A stretch of DNA of 64,000 bases, taken from the NCBI GenBank assembly GCA_963170055.1, contig CAUJGJ010000431.1, positions 1,034,701 to 1,098,700 of the forward strand. The letters are read 5' to 3'. The notes below the pieces were generated by a model. It had not been told where the DNA came from, did not search any database, and saw nothing but the letters and a program-made list of their open reading frames with translations. This document shows, piece after piece, positions 15,883 to 25,412 of the stretch (position 1 is the stretch's first letter; each line of letters opens with the position of its first letter). The stretch is from Halisarca cf. caerulea. Its lineage: Eukaryota > Porifera > Demospongiae > Chondrillida > Halisarcidae. Position numbers and translations under genes: made by a program.

Positions 15883-18800
15883 CTAAATGGTAAAGTGTCC
15901 CTCAGATAACTGAAGATCAAGGTTGTGCCCAGCTTCTGAGATGTAACATTGACGCTTTGATCGAGCACCTCTGATGCACATGATAGAAGATCTCAGAAGA
16001 GCAAAACTGAGCTTAGCCCGGATGAGATGGACTACGTGAGAGTAAGGGGTGCCTCTTTTCTCACTAATCATGGCAGCCAGCCTCTTGTAGAATGTTGTGG
16101 CAATGGAACCCATACCACCAGTGCAAGACATCACGAGAGGGGTAAAACTTGCGTGTTCCACCTCAAGAATGCGCTGCTCGTAATCTCGCTTCTTGTCTTG
16201 CTCATGTCGCTTGTATGTGGCAGTTAGAGAGGAAGAACGATTTGATGCGGCGCTAGGGTTAAATACCCTTACATCTATAAATGCCTTCTCAAATCTCCCT
16301 CCCCAAAACCCGCACATGGAAACATCAAGTCTTGCATTGTCTGTCGTGATGGCAGATCGATGGCGCATGCTCTCACCAGTTAGCGGTTGTAGGTGTGGCT
16401 CAGTTGTGACATTATGACACACCTCCGAGAGTAAGCGTGCAGTGAGGTCTCTGACTTCATTGTGTCGTATTGTAGGAAAGCCACCTGTGGAACAGGATAG
16501 AGCATGGTCCACACTGAAGGCCTTGCCACATGCACAATGAGACGGAGTGTTCTGCAGTGGCCAGCCATATCTAAGTGCAAGTGCATCCTTAAAAGCAGAC
16601 TTGTGCAATGCAAAACCATGGGATGTCAAGGGTAGAGCTGATAGCCAAGTAGATGCCCCTTTTTCCTGAGCAAGGTCGACACAGCGTTTCAGTGTTGGAG
16701 TTAAATCCTGCTTCAGCAATTTTGCTTGCTCATCTTGTTGCTTGTGTTTATCCTTACTCAGGTCATTCTTTGCTCTTTTCTGAGCTGCCTGTGCAGATGT
16801 GGCTGATGTGCCATTTAAGACACTCTGCAATAGTGGGGCTGTGATGAGTTGTGAAGCCTTGAATGCATCCCCTGAAATGGAAATTGGGTTGGGGATCCCA
16901 AGACCGCCAAGGCGAACAGGAAGGGATAGCAATTCTCGAATACTCTTGCCAGGTTGAAGGTGACCAGATAACACCGGAATCAGCTTGGAGCTCAATATTT
17001 CTTCTATAGGTATGAGTAGATGTGATAAATTCAAACTGTCCCAGTCAGTGATGCGAAAAAAGTAGTTGAATTTTGATTGTACTCCATGGGTGTAAGCAGC
17101 ATAAGCAGAGTGTGGTTCTGTTTCAGCTATAGCTACAAGTTCACAAAGCTCTTCCATCCATCCCTCAATTGTTGTACGAGCATTAGCTTCAATGAATGAT
17201 TTCTTTCCAATAGCTCCTCCTAGATATGTCACTCCATCAGTCACAATCGCAATCCCAGTGTCATTGAAAAATCTTGAAGCTGTTTCAGTGTTGTTCTCTT
17301 TGATGAGAAGCTTCGTTTTGCGACTGTTGGTGTAATAGCCATACTTCGGTCCTTCTTCCTGCAGCACATCCCACCATTGTCTAAGTTGCTCAACGGATGA
17401 GCCTGCAGCTGAATCATCTGCATACCAGACTTGGGGTGAACAGGCCTCGAGTTTCTGAACCAGGGGTTGTATGCCTATGGCATACATTGCCATTGCTAAA
17501 GGGTCACCTTGAGTGGTACCTTCTTCTGAAAAAATGTATTCACCATCAACAAATAAGTAAGATGATTCACGGTAGGTATTGATCAAAACAGGAGCTAAAA
17601 TTGGGCATATTGATTGAGCATTCAAGAGAGTCATACGGCGGTTTAGTGAGTTAAAGGCGTTGGAAGCATCAACAAAAAGTGCAGCTTCTGTCTCAGGTAA
17701 TGAGAAGATATGTGACATAGTGTGAAAGGCTGTTTCGCAGCCTGCTTCAAATCCTGCACAAAGCTGAGATTGGCCTACAGACTCTTGGAGATCACTTTTG
17801 GTAATCATCATGATAGTCTTCCCAATAATTCTTCTGACAACTTCTCCAACCCCAATGGGTCTGACACCGGGGTTCTTGTCCAAAGGAATGAGTCGGCAAG
17901 CTGTGTAGGCAGTAATGAACTTTGGATTGACATATGTGGTACAAAGACGTTTTGCAACATTTGACAAGGCTTGACAAAGATCATTGGAGCTATCACCAAA
18001 TGCTGTGCACCATCTTCTCCAGCACATTGCATCAGCACCAGAAGGTCCTGCAGATCCTTCAGTTTTAAGAGCTGATTTTCGTATCTCATCTGCATTGATG
18101 CTCTCAAAAATGATGTGAAGTGCAGTGTTACTTTCCGTTGGAGGTACAATTGCATCTACACAAATTTCACTAGGCTTTGGATGTTTCTCTTTAAGAACTT
18201 GACGGACAGTAGTTGTGTGTTGCTGTTGTTGAATTGTATCCTCAAGATTGAGAACACCGGCTTTGATCTGGCTAGATAACATTTTCAGTGCTGTCTTCAC
18301 TTTCCCATTCATCATATTCTTTGCAAAAAGGCGGGGCACTGAAACATCAGAATATTTCCTATTCACTTTAGATTGTAATCGAGCTTGAATTGTACGGCTC
18401 TCATTGAGGAGGTCAGTGATCTGTCCGTGTTTCCAGAGTTCAAGCCGACGTCGGAGACAACAAATGTGATCCTTTGTTTTTGATTTCACATGTGGCTTTT
18501 GCAGCAATAAAGCTGGCATGGACATTGCAGCAGTGATTGCAATAGATTCTAATGCTGATTCATTAGCAAAAGCATTGAACATTCTAGCAAGCTCATTCAC
18601 AAATGCTTTCCCCTGTATTCCAGAAGGGACCATAAAAAGATTTGGTTTCCAGTGAACAATCTCCATATATGCAGATGATAATGCTGTGCTTATATCTTGC
18701 TCTAAAGCTTCATTCCAACCAATGTTGCTGTTTTCAGATGTTTGGTTAAAATCTGGTAGACTTGCAACATTCTGCATGCTAGGTGAACTTGACTTATCTG

Positions 18801-19440
18801 GTAATATTTCAGAGTGTAAAGACTGATCATTGGTAATCGCTAATTCTGATAAAACAGGAGGATTTGAATCGATAACTAAAACTGTTGAAGGACTTGAATC
18901 GGTAGATAAAACTGTTGGAGGATTTGAGACCGTAGATAAAACCGTTGAAGGATTTGAATCGATAGCTAGAACTGTTGAAGGACTTGAATCGATAGATAAA
19001 ACTGACGAAGGATTTGAGTCGGTAGATAAAACTGTTGAAGAATTTGAATCGATAGCTAAAACTGTTGAAGGACTTGAATCATTTGATAAAACTGTTGAAG
19101 GACGCGAATCAGATAAAACTGGTGAAGGACTTGAATCAATAGATGCGGGCAACTCAGATGGTACTGGTACAAGTACTGGTAGAAGGTTTGAATCTGTAGC
19201 TGGTAGAGTGGACAAATCTGACAACTGACCTTGATCATTAGCTATGGATGATGTAGTAGCAGTTATCGAAGGCAAATTTTCCGTGGGAGAATTGAAATCT
19301 TCCTGGATGCGTTTGCAGCTGTTTTGACAACGATTCCTTTTACAAGGGAGACAATCAGTGCATTTTTTACCCGCTTTCCTGCAAACACAATTAAAACAAG
19401 TAGATCTGCCGTTGCACCGACAACACTGAGGCATCCCCAA
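15883..19440 (-). CDS. Reverse transcriptase with N-terminal Cys-rich motif, zinc knuckle and REL-like endonuclease
   Basis: A single ORF of 1185 residues that copies the element's RNA into DNA at a nicked target. Order: Cys-rich cluster at residues 6-42 (CCRC, CFNCVC, CTDCLPC); Ser/Thr/Pro-rich segment at about 100-200 made of roughly 10-residue repeats (DSSPSTVL); reverse transcriptase at about 510-740 with LIPLDKNPGVRPIGVGE, FVDASNAFN at 589-597, TTQGDP at 642-647 and the catalytic YADD at 673-676; a C-C-H-C knuckle (C969, C971, H979, C983); then RLDV at 1037-1040 and FIDVRVF at 1054-1060, resembling the PD-(D/E)XK endonuclease of R2-like elements. No APE endonuclease or second ORF is seen. 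The group is inferred from architecture and the exact clade is not named. Start: the first Met (19440), about 70 nt from the element's 5' end. Confidence 0.85.
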   Translation of the reverse strand: MGMPQCCRCNGRSTCFNCVCRKAGKKCTDCLPCKRNRCQNSCKRIQEDFNSPTENLPSITATTSSIANDQGQLSDLSTLPATDSNLLPVLVPVPSELPASIDSSPSPVLSDSRPSTVLSNDSSPSTVLAIDSNSSTVLSTDSNPSSVLSIDSSPSTVLAIDSNPSTVLSTVSNPPTVLSTDSSPSTVLVIDSNPPVLSELAITNDQSLHSEILPDKSSSPSMQNVASLPDFNQTSENSNIGWNEALEQDISTALSSAYMEIVHWKPNLFMVPSGIQGKAFVNELARMFNAFANESALESIAITAAMSMPALLLQKPHVKSKTKDHICCLRRRLELWKHGQITDLLNESRTIQARLQSKVNRKYSDVSVPRLFAKNMMNGKVKTALKMLSSQIKAGVLNLEDTIQQQQHTTTVRQVLKEKHPKPSEICVDAIVPPTESNTALHIIFESINADEIRKSALKTEGSAGPSGADAMCWRRWCTAFGDSSNDLCQALSNVAKRLCTTYVNPKFITAYTACRLIPLDKNPGVRPIGVGEVVRRIIGKTIMMITKSDLQESVGQSQLCAGFEAGCETAFHTMSHIFSLPETEAALFVDASNAFNSLNRRMTLLNAQSICPILAPVLINTYRESSYLFVDGEYIFSEEGTTQGDPLAMAMYAIGIQPLVQKLEACSPQVWYADDSAAGSSVEQLRQWWDVLQEEGPKYGYYTNSRKTKLLIKENNTETASRFFNDTGIAIVTDGVTYLGGAIGKKSFIEANARTTIEGWMEELCELVAIAETEPHSAYAAYTHGVQSKFNYFFRITDWDSLNLSHLLIPIEEILSSKLIPVLSGHLQPGKSIRELLSLPVRLGGLGIPNPISISGDAFKASQLITAPLLQSVLNGTSATSAQAAQKRAKNDLSKDKHKQQDEQAKLLKQDLTPTLKRCVDLAQEKGASTWLSALPLTSHGFALHKSAFKDALALRYGWPLQNTPSHCACGKAFSVDHALSCSTGGFPTIRHNEVRDLTARLLSEVCHNVTTEPHLQPLTGESMRHRSAITTDNARLDVSMCGFWGGRFEKAFIDVRVFNPSAASNRSSSLTATYKRHEQDKKRDYEQRILEVEHASFTPLVMSCTGGMGSIATTFYKRLAAMISEKRGTPYSHVVHLIRAKLSFALLRSSIMCIRGARSKRQCYISEAGHNLDLQLSEGHFTI
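18840..19140. repeat. Degenerate tandem repeat inside the RT gene
   Basis: Units of about 30 bp (gaatcgatagataaaactgt-tgaaggattt) encode the DSSPSTVLST-type repeats of the RT protein. It is an in-frame coding minisatellite that probably varies in copy number. Confidence 0.8.
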
Positions 19441-20089
19441 GGATAAACGTTCAAAAACACACTAACACATTCAAATCAATGAAATGCATCTTCAATCCGC
19501 CATCTTTTCATATACTAACATATGGGGTGACGTCATATACTCTTGTCGGAACCTCCTGCACATGCGGTTGCTTAGAAACCGTAACCAAGGGACAGGAAAT
19601 GAAGACATTTTGTTGTTTTGCATACGTAGGGCACGCATTTTGCAATCAACTCCCATGTTATGCAATAGCCCAAATCGCGGGCTTCAGAATGAATTTTGTT
19701 GCGACGTGTTGGCTCGTTTCTTCGCCGAGAAAGAGGTACAACAGTGAGTAAATTTTGCGAATAGCTTAGTTTTGTACCTTATTCGAACGTTTCGTAGTAT
19801 CTAAGTCTGCATTTAGGGTTTACAGACGAAGAATGTCATTCGTAACATAGCATCGAGCGTTTGTTGCTTGTCTAGGTCGATTTCAGGGTAAGCTAGAGAC
19901 TGTTGGTTTACAATGTGTTAATAGGCGGGTTCATTAGGCTCCTTTATCATCAGGTCGATGGTCTATTTACTCCTGAAGCGTTAATGCTGTGCTTATGAGA
20001 GGTTTCTACCCGCATGGTTCGCTAACGACAGTTGCTAGACCATTTTATATGCCACTCAAGGGTAGTATATTCCATTTGACCCGTTTGTC

Positions 20090-22728
20090 ATGCCCAGAAA
20101 GAAGCACCTAACGCACAGGAAAAGATCGCAGAGTCGTACAACGACTAGTACAATTGGAAATACATCGATTTCACCACGACCATCACGTAAGATTTGCATT
20201 TCAAGGAGTAACCTATGTCATTTACAATAATAAATTTAATTTTTATTGTAATATAATGTGCAGGCCCCACTGTTGAAGTAACAGCAACTCCCTTGAAAGA
20301 TCTACACCCAAGCTCATATTCTCCTGGATACCACCCATCTGCTGAAAATGCCTTGATCTCCGTTGCAGAACAGTTTCACTCTTGGCATCAACTGACAACA
20401 GGTTGTACACTGCAGTTATTTAAGCTGCAAGTGAAGCAGAAAGAAACCACTGCTATACCGGTACCCCCAGTTACTGTTCTATATACCGTGACCATTGATA
20501 TGTCAACAATGCAATGGGAATTGTGGGTCCTTGGAAAGCAAGTTGTTAAAAACAACTCGAATATTTTGTGCAATATTCCTCATTCCATACAATGTGATTC
20601 ATTGAAGGAACTCCTTTCCATACTGGATGTCAGTTATGCTTGCCCAGGTTTTCCAACGGACACTGCCACCAGAATACTTGCTTTACAAGATGACATATGT
20701 CGTGATATCCTGCACAGTAGTACATTACTTCGTGCTAGAGACTGCCACGTGCTACTGCAACAATCAGCTGGTCATGCTAAGACTTTGTGTGACCCTTGCA
20801 CCAGTTTCAAACGAAAGATACAGAGCAAAACAAGTAGATCTGTAGGAAAAAATCTAGCGGAAAACTCAAATACACCGGCAAAAACCACTCCAAATGTGTT
20901 CCTGTCCACTCCCCAGAAATTGAAAAAATTGGCATCTCTTGCAATGGAGAAAGAAGCAGCAACGAGAAAAATACGCCAGCTTAAGGATCGTATTTCAAAT
21001 CTTGTAAGTACATCGAACATTAGCGTGAGTGAAGAATTGGATGAAGATTTGTCTGAAATTATGACAGCTGAAAGTGAGCAAATCTACAACACATTTCCCA
21101 AGGATAGCTTTCAGTACATGTTTTGGAAGGAGCAAGTGGCAGCAATGTCAGTGACAAATCCATGTCAGCGACGGTGGAACCCTTTGATGATTAAATGGTG
21201 TCTTAACTTGAAAATGATTTCATCCGCAGCATACCACAATCTCCGCACTTCAGGCATGCTTGTGCTACCTTCAGAGAGGACATTGCGGGATTATTCCAAT
21301 GTAGTTAAGGGAGGTAATGGATTCCAGATGGGGATCCTAGAGCAACTGTACAGGGAGGCTTGTGATCATCAGGATGAAATACCCTTTTATAGGCAATTTG
21401 TTGGTGTAGTTTTTGATGAGGTATACATCAAATCTGATTTGGTTTTTGATCGCTTTTCTTCTCAAATCATTGGATTTGTGAACCTTGGGGCAGTTGATCA
21501 ACAACTTGCTGCATTGGAGCACTCTACCATGATCCCAGAGGTTGCCACTCGAGTCCTAACTTTGATGGTTAGAGGCATTTTCTACAGCATGAACTTTCCA
21601 TTGGCTAACTTTGCAACCAATGGAGTCAATGCTGTCCAGCTTTTTCACATACTCTGGGAAGCCGTGGAGCATCTGGAAAGATGCGATTTTAGAGTGGTGT
21701 TCCAAACTGCAGATGGATCCAGTCCAAACCGGAGATATTTTCGCATGCATAATGATGCAAAACAGCTAGCTGAGACAGGAGTTATTCACAAAGCCATCAA
21801 CATTTACAGTGCTGTATCTAGCGAGTCAAATGCCATCTATTTCTTTTCCGATATGCCACATCTTCTGAAGACAGCAAGAAATTGCCTAGCAAATACAGAT
21901 GCACATGCTCATAGTCGCCACTTGTGGAATGGAGAAGACTTATCTTGGAAACACATGTTCCTACTTGAAGAGGCATGTAGACAAGCTCGTGTTAAGAGTG
22001 GAGGTCTATCCCTTACCCACAAGTTGACAAGGGAACATTTTCACCTCACTAACTTCTCTAGAATGAAAGTTAACCTAGCTGTGCAAATCCTAAGTCATTC
22101 AGTTGCCACGGCACTGAAATTTTATGACATACCAGGATCTCAGGCAACACAAACCTATGTGGCCAACATGAATCGTTTCTTTGACATGCTAAATGTTCGT
22201 AGCAAGAATGAAGGCATCCATAAAATGAAAGAAGATTTGAAGCCCTATGAAAGCCACAGTGATTGTAGATTGCATTGGCTTGAAAATGACTTTCTTCAGT
22301 ACTTAGCTACATGGGAGGAAAATGTGGAGCAACGACCCGGATTTAAACCAGCTGAGAAATCACTGATGCTTTTAAGCCGAGAAACACGAGAGGGACTTCG
22401 AATTACAATTCAGTCCTTTGTTTCACTCGCCAGACAGCTACTAAGTGATGAAGGACTCCATGGCAAGTATCTTTTAAGTGAAAGGTTCAGTCAAGATCCC
22501 CTTGAGAAGTTTTTTGGCAAAATTCGTCAGGCTGGAGGTAGGGGCAACAATCCAACTGTAAAATTGCTTCAAGAGACTACAGATATTCTACGGCTTCAGT
22601 CATCATCACTATTGGATGTAGTCAGGAGTGAGTCTAAACTTAAGAAGAGGCTCTTTCCAGGAGGTGTTGATGTTACAAGTACAGTTGCAGCTATTCCTTT
22701 ACCCAAGCGGAAAAGAGTGAACACTTGA
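20090..22728 (+). CDS. P-element/THAP9-like transposase
   Basis: Two exons: 20090-20186 (starts MPRKKHLTHRKRSQ, basic) and 20264-22728. The donor cac|gtaaga and acceptor tgtgcag| join in phase 1. About 850 residues. In the long exon: a coiled-coil-like stretch (about 208-240 from the Met at 20293), then the RNase H-like core with VVFDEVYIK (about 372-380, probable first catalytic Asp), a DMPHLLKTARN motif and the C-terminal block QDPLEKFFGKIRQAGG typical of THAP9 and P-element relatives. No N-terminal THAP zinc finger is seen, so DNA binding is probably by the basic N-terminus or another factor. It cuts and joins element ends such as the 44-bp inverted repeats here. Fully open. Confidence 0.85.
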
Positions 22729-22859
22729 ACATAATCAATGACAATTCAATTTAATTTATACATAATGTCCACTACATGCAATCAATAAATCAAAATTAAT
22801 CATGATGGACATGTAATGTAAATGTCATATATGCATGCATAGACGCAACATTATAATCG

Positions 22860-23879
22860 TCACTGAAGACTTTCCTTCGGCTGCTTTAATGATGCCCTGA
22901 GGGATTTAGCTTTTTTGGTTTCCACCTGCTTTTGATGTTTATATTCTTCAAGCAGCATTTTGCTGAAGGCATGAACACGAATTTTCACCCACATTTCAAT
23001 AAATTCATGTAGTAGAGTGGCTTGGTGGTCATCAGGAATGTCACTAGATAGTACATCAAAATGAAAAAGGATATTTTCATCAGATGAGATGGCTTCAATC
23101 ACTTGCATTTCAGAAAATTTGTGGCCAATAGTACTACCCAAATGCTTCCTGACACCCAGCTCCAAGTTGCAAAAGAAAGTATAGCAGCCATCATTTACTT
23201 GAAAAAGGCCACCTCTGTTAATTTCTTTAATCCACTCGGATGTGTATGCAAGGAAACTGGCATCGTCTCCCTTTACAGCCATGTCTGACAGGCAGTCAAC
23301 AATAGCTAGTGCTTCTGGTGAGGTCTTCTGTTTGTATCGCTTGAGCAACTTAAATGGTACATAGCCAGCTGCATATCGAATGACATTTGCTTGATCCGCT
23401 TCAATTTTCAGGCTGGTTTCACATGGCCCCACATGTGAAGAATGTTTCCCAAATCCCTTCACTTCCAATGCAGTAGCTAGAAAATCCTCAAAAATGAGGC
23501 GATTTGCTGTTTGGAACCATAGAGGATCCGGATCACTGAGACTCAATTCACGGTGGATTCTGGTCCAGAGCTCCGGTAGACTATTCAGTTGCTGCTTGTA
23601 GAATGCACAACATGATTTTTCCCTGCACTTTACCTCTGTCAAGTAAGTCGTTTGTACACATGACTCTAGTGTGGACAGAAGATCCTTAGCAAAAGCGTTC
23701 AAAGCTACCGAGAATTCATCTAGTCTCGCTGCTGTCTCCAAAAAATGTTGAATCTCCTTCGTTTGCCGTTTTCCACGTTTGGAAAATGAGTTGGAATGTA
23801 TTCCACCTTCCAGAGAAGAGACGACAGTAACAATACGTTCTAACGAACAATCCGACTCCATCGATCCAGAAACAGCCAT
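22860..23879 (-). CDS. Unidentified protein carried by the P-type transposon
   Basis: 339 residues from the ATG at 23879 (MAVSGSMESD); the frame stays open 24 codons further upstream but without ATG. Visible features: a basic segment near the start (SFSKRGKRQTKEIQ), Cys-rich CREKSCCAFYKQQ, a conserved-looking IRYAAGYVPFKLLKRYK block, and a Lys-rich C-terminus (KQVETKKAKSLRASLKQ). It is convergent with the transposase, about 130 bp away, and ends about 130 bp from the right inverted repeat. I do not recognise the family. Its placement inside the inverted repeats suggests a role in transposition or its control, which is inference. No RNase H-like motif is seen. Confidence 0.75.
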   Translation of the reverse strand: MAVSGSMESDCSLERIVTVVSSLEGGIHSNSFSKRGKRQTKEIQHFLETAARLDEFSVALNAFAKDLLSTLESCVQTTYLTEVKCREKSCCAFYKQQLNSLPELWTRIHRELSLSDPDPLWFQTANRLIFEDFLATALEVKGFGKHSSHVGPCETSLKIEADQANVIRYAAGYVPFKLLKRYKQKTSPEALAIVDCLSDMAVKGDDASFLAYTSEWIKEINRGGLFQVNDGCYTFFCNLELGVRKHLGSTIGHKFSEMQVIEAISSDENILFHFDVLSSDIPDDHQATLLHEFIEMWVKIRVHAFSKMLLEEYKHQKQVETKKAKSLRASLKQPKESLQ

Positions 23880-24006
23880 ATCCAACAGATCCGCGATGAC
23901 AATAGAAAAATCTATGGCGATGATAATAATCCTTCGCTGGTATAATCGCAATTGAAACGTAAACGAAACGCGAATTCGGTTGCTATGCTCCTAGCAGTTC
24001 CGAGCT

Positions 24007-24049
24007 GTGACGTCACGCGTTTCCAATCCCGAGTTTTTCTATTATCTAT

Positions 24050-24050
<1 letters not shown>
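24007..24050. repeat. Right terminal inverted repeat of the P-type element
   Basis: Inverse of 15673-15716. It contains gtgacgtcacgcgt, including a CRE/ATF-type octamer TGACGTCA. Confidence 0.95.

Positions 24051-24087
<37 letters not shown>
24051..24087. repeat. (GT)n tract, right flank of the P-type element
   Basis: A pure GT tract starting at the transposon end. Together with 15604-15672 it indicates insertion into a microsatellite. Confidence 0.9.
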
Positions 24088-24090
<3 letters not shown>

Positions 24091-24734
24091 ATAAATACTC
24101 TATACTAACATGTGGGTGGGTGTGGTTAGCTCTAAATTTGGCAGGAGCATTAGGCTCAGTACCAGAAAGCTTTCTCTTCAAGACTTAGTCTAAGACAAAC
24201 ATCCTCTACAAGCACTCCCTGAGCTGCCGTGCAGGTAACCCACAAGTCATGATAGTTCAAGCTACTTCCCTTTACGTTTGGTGTATGTATGTTGGTACAG
24301 TGTCAGTAACTGTTTCAGTTCAAAAGCCAATTAAGCCTGTTTTATGCACATTGTCAATGTCTATCCAAAAAACAAACCCTAACAAAATATACTTGACCTG
24401 TGTCTAATAGAACACCAACAGCTGAATAATGGACTTGGGGTCAACCTTTTAATTGAGAATGTGTTTGACCCTTCAATTGGCTATAATCTGATTATAACTA
24501 GTTGTACAGAATTAGGCTAACCTCGATTGCTGCATGTTGACTTCTGAAGGGTAGCTTTCCTATCACTGGACTAATTCAAAATTATTGGAGCAGTGAGGTG
24601 GGGTGTGTGGTAGGGTGTGTTCGGGTGTGGTGGGATATGGTGAGGTTAGTCTCGCGTACCAGACCCCGTACCAAGAAGGGTTGGGACTGGTGACTTTGTG
24701 TGTGATAAGTTGTTCTAATGGAATGCTATTATCA
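24088..24734. other. No recognised gene
   Basis: About 650 bases between two transposons with no convincing frame or repeat family. Confidence 0.6.
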
Positions 24735-24919
24735 TACAGTGGCGGTCAAAAGTAATAGAACGATTGTCACGTGTGTGAAAATTGCGTTGAGAAGGGACCT
24801 GAGAAAGATGTCCATAAATCCTTCGCTGGGAATTTTCCGACAGTTTAGCTTTTGTTTGAGATAGACTGGTTTCCTTGGCAGAGAATCTGCAAATTTTAGA
24901 CCCTCAAAACTTAACTGCC

Positions 24920-25017
24920 ATGCCTTCACGGAGCAAATCAAAATGCTGTATGATTTGGACCTTACGAGAGCTGACCTGGAGCTATGGACACATTGCTGAT
25001 AAAGTGCGTTGCTCCAT
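24920..25017 (+). pseudogene. Tc1-like transposase, N-terminal remnant
   Basis: The ATG at 24920 opens MPSRSKSKCCMIW and TWSYGHIADKVRCSM. The second part matches the helix-turn-helix block of Tc1 transposases (WSYGEIAxKLGCS). The frame then stops, near where the inserted element begins. Confidence 0.65.
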
Positions 25018-25412
25018 GTATATGCCTACGATATTTTTTCGACGTTAGGGCATGGCTGAAGAAATTGCAATTGAGATAAAATTTTCAATCATTGAGGCTG
25101 ATTTTGCCCAGAAGAGGTTGCTTTGTAGAGACTAATAGCTTAGCACTGAAAAATGAAGTAAAGCTTATTCGGTAGATCCTACCGAAGTAATAACTATCCT
25201 AGAGTAATTCCGTTCAAAATTATTCAGAACAGAAGTTACGGCGAGTCAAAGGTGTCGATTTCGAAGCCATACTGGCTATCGACGCCATTTGTCTGTGACG
25301 TCACGAGAGCTTACAGCTGATTTCAGACCTTCGCTGTATCGGCCTGATCGTACACAAGTGAGCTCGTTTCTCGCTCGCTATTGTTAGTATTCACGCTATT
25401 TTCCGACGAAAG

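Larger units (their letters stand above)
15733..19509 (-). mobile_element. Non-LTR retrotransposon with REL-type endonuclease, nested in the P-type element
   Basis: Read on the minus strand, it starts just after 19509, has one long ORF and ends in a poly(A) tail (about 20 T on the plus strand from 15732). It is flanked by a perfect 14-bp direct repeat, atatactaacatat, at 15719-15732 and 19510-19523 (the last T could belong to the tail). This is the signature of target-primed reverse transcription. Total length is about 3.8 kb. The poly(A) tail, duplication and open ORF indicate a recent, probably full-length insertion. Confidence 0.9.
15673..24050. mobile_element. P-superfamily DNA transposon, with a nested retrotransposon
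   Basis: The ends are inverted repeats of 44 bp with one mismatch: 15673-15716 and 24007-24050, starting catagataatagaaaaactc and containing gggattggaaacgcgt and acgtcac. It begins with CA, as P elements do. Both sides are GT repeat, compatible with an 8-bp duplication gtgtgtgt. It carries a THAP9-like transposase (20090-22728, plus) and an unidentified gene on the minus strand (22860-23879) close behind it. Without the nested retrotransposon (15733-19509 plus one duplicated target) it is about 4.6 kb. Both genes are open and the ends nearly identical, so the insertion is young and possibly still able to move. Confidence 0.9.

Noticed and set aside
15673..24050. A DNA transposon that carries its own reverse transcriptase as cargo
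   Set aside because: The RT unit has a poly(A) tail and a perfect 14-bp direct repeat around it, so it is a later nested insertion.
25018..25295. Exact left terminus of the THAP element
   Set aside because: Only a weak match with the right side (agcactgaaaaat); I could not fix the boundary, so only a range is given.
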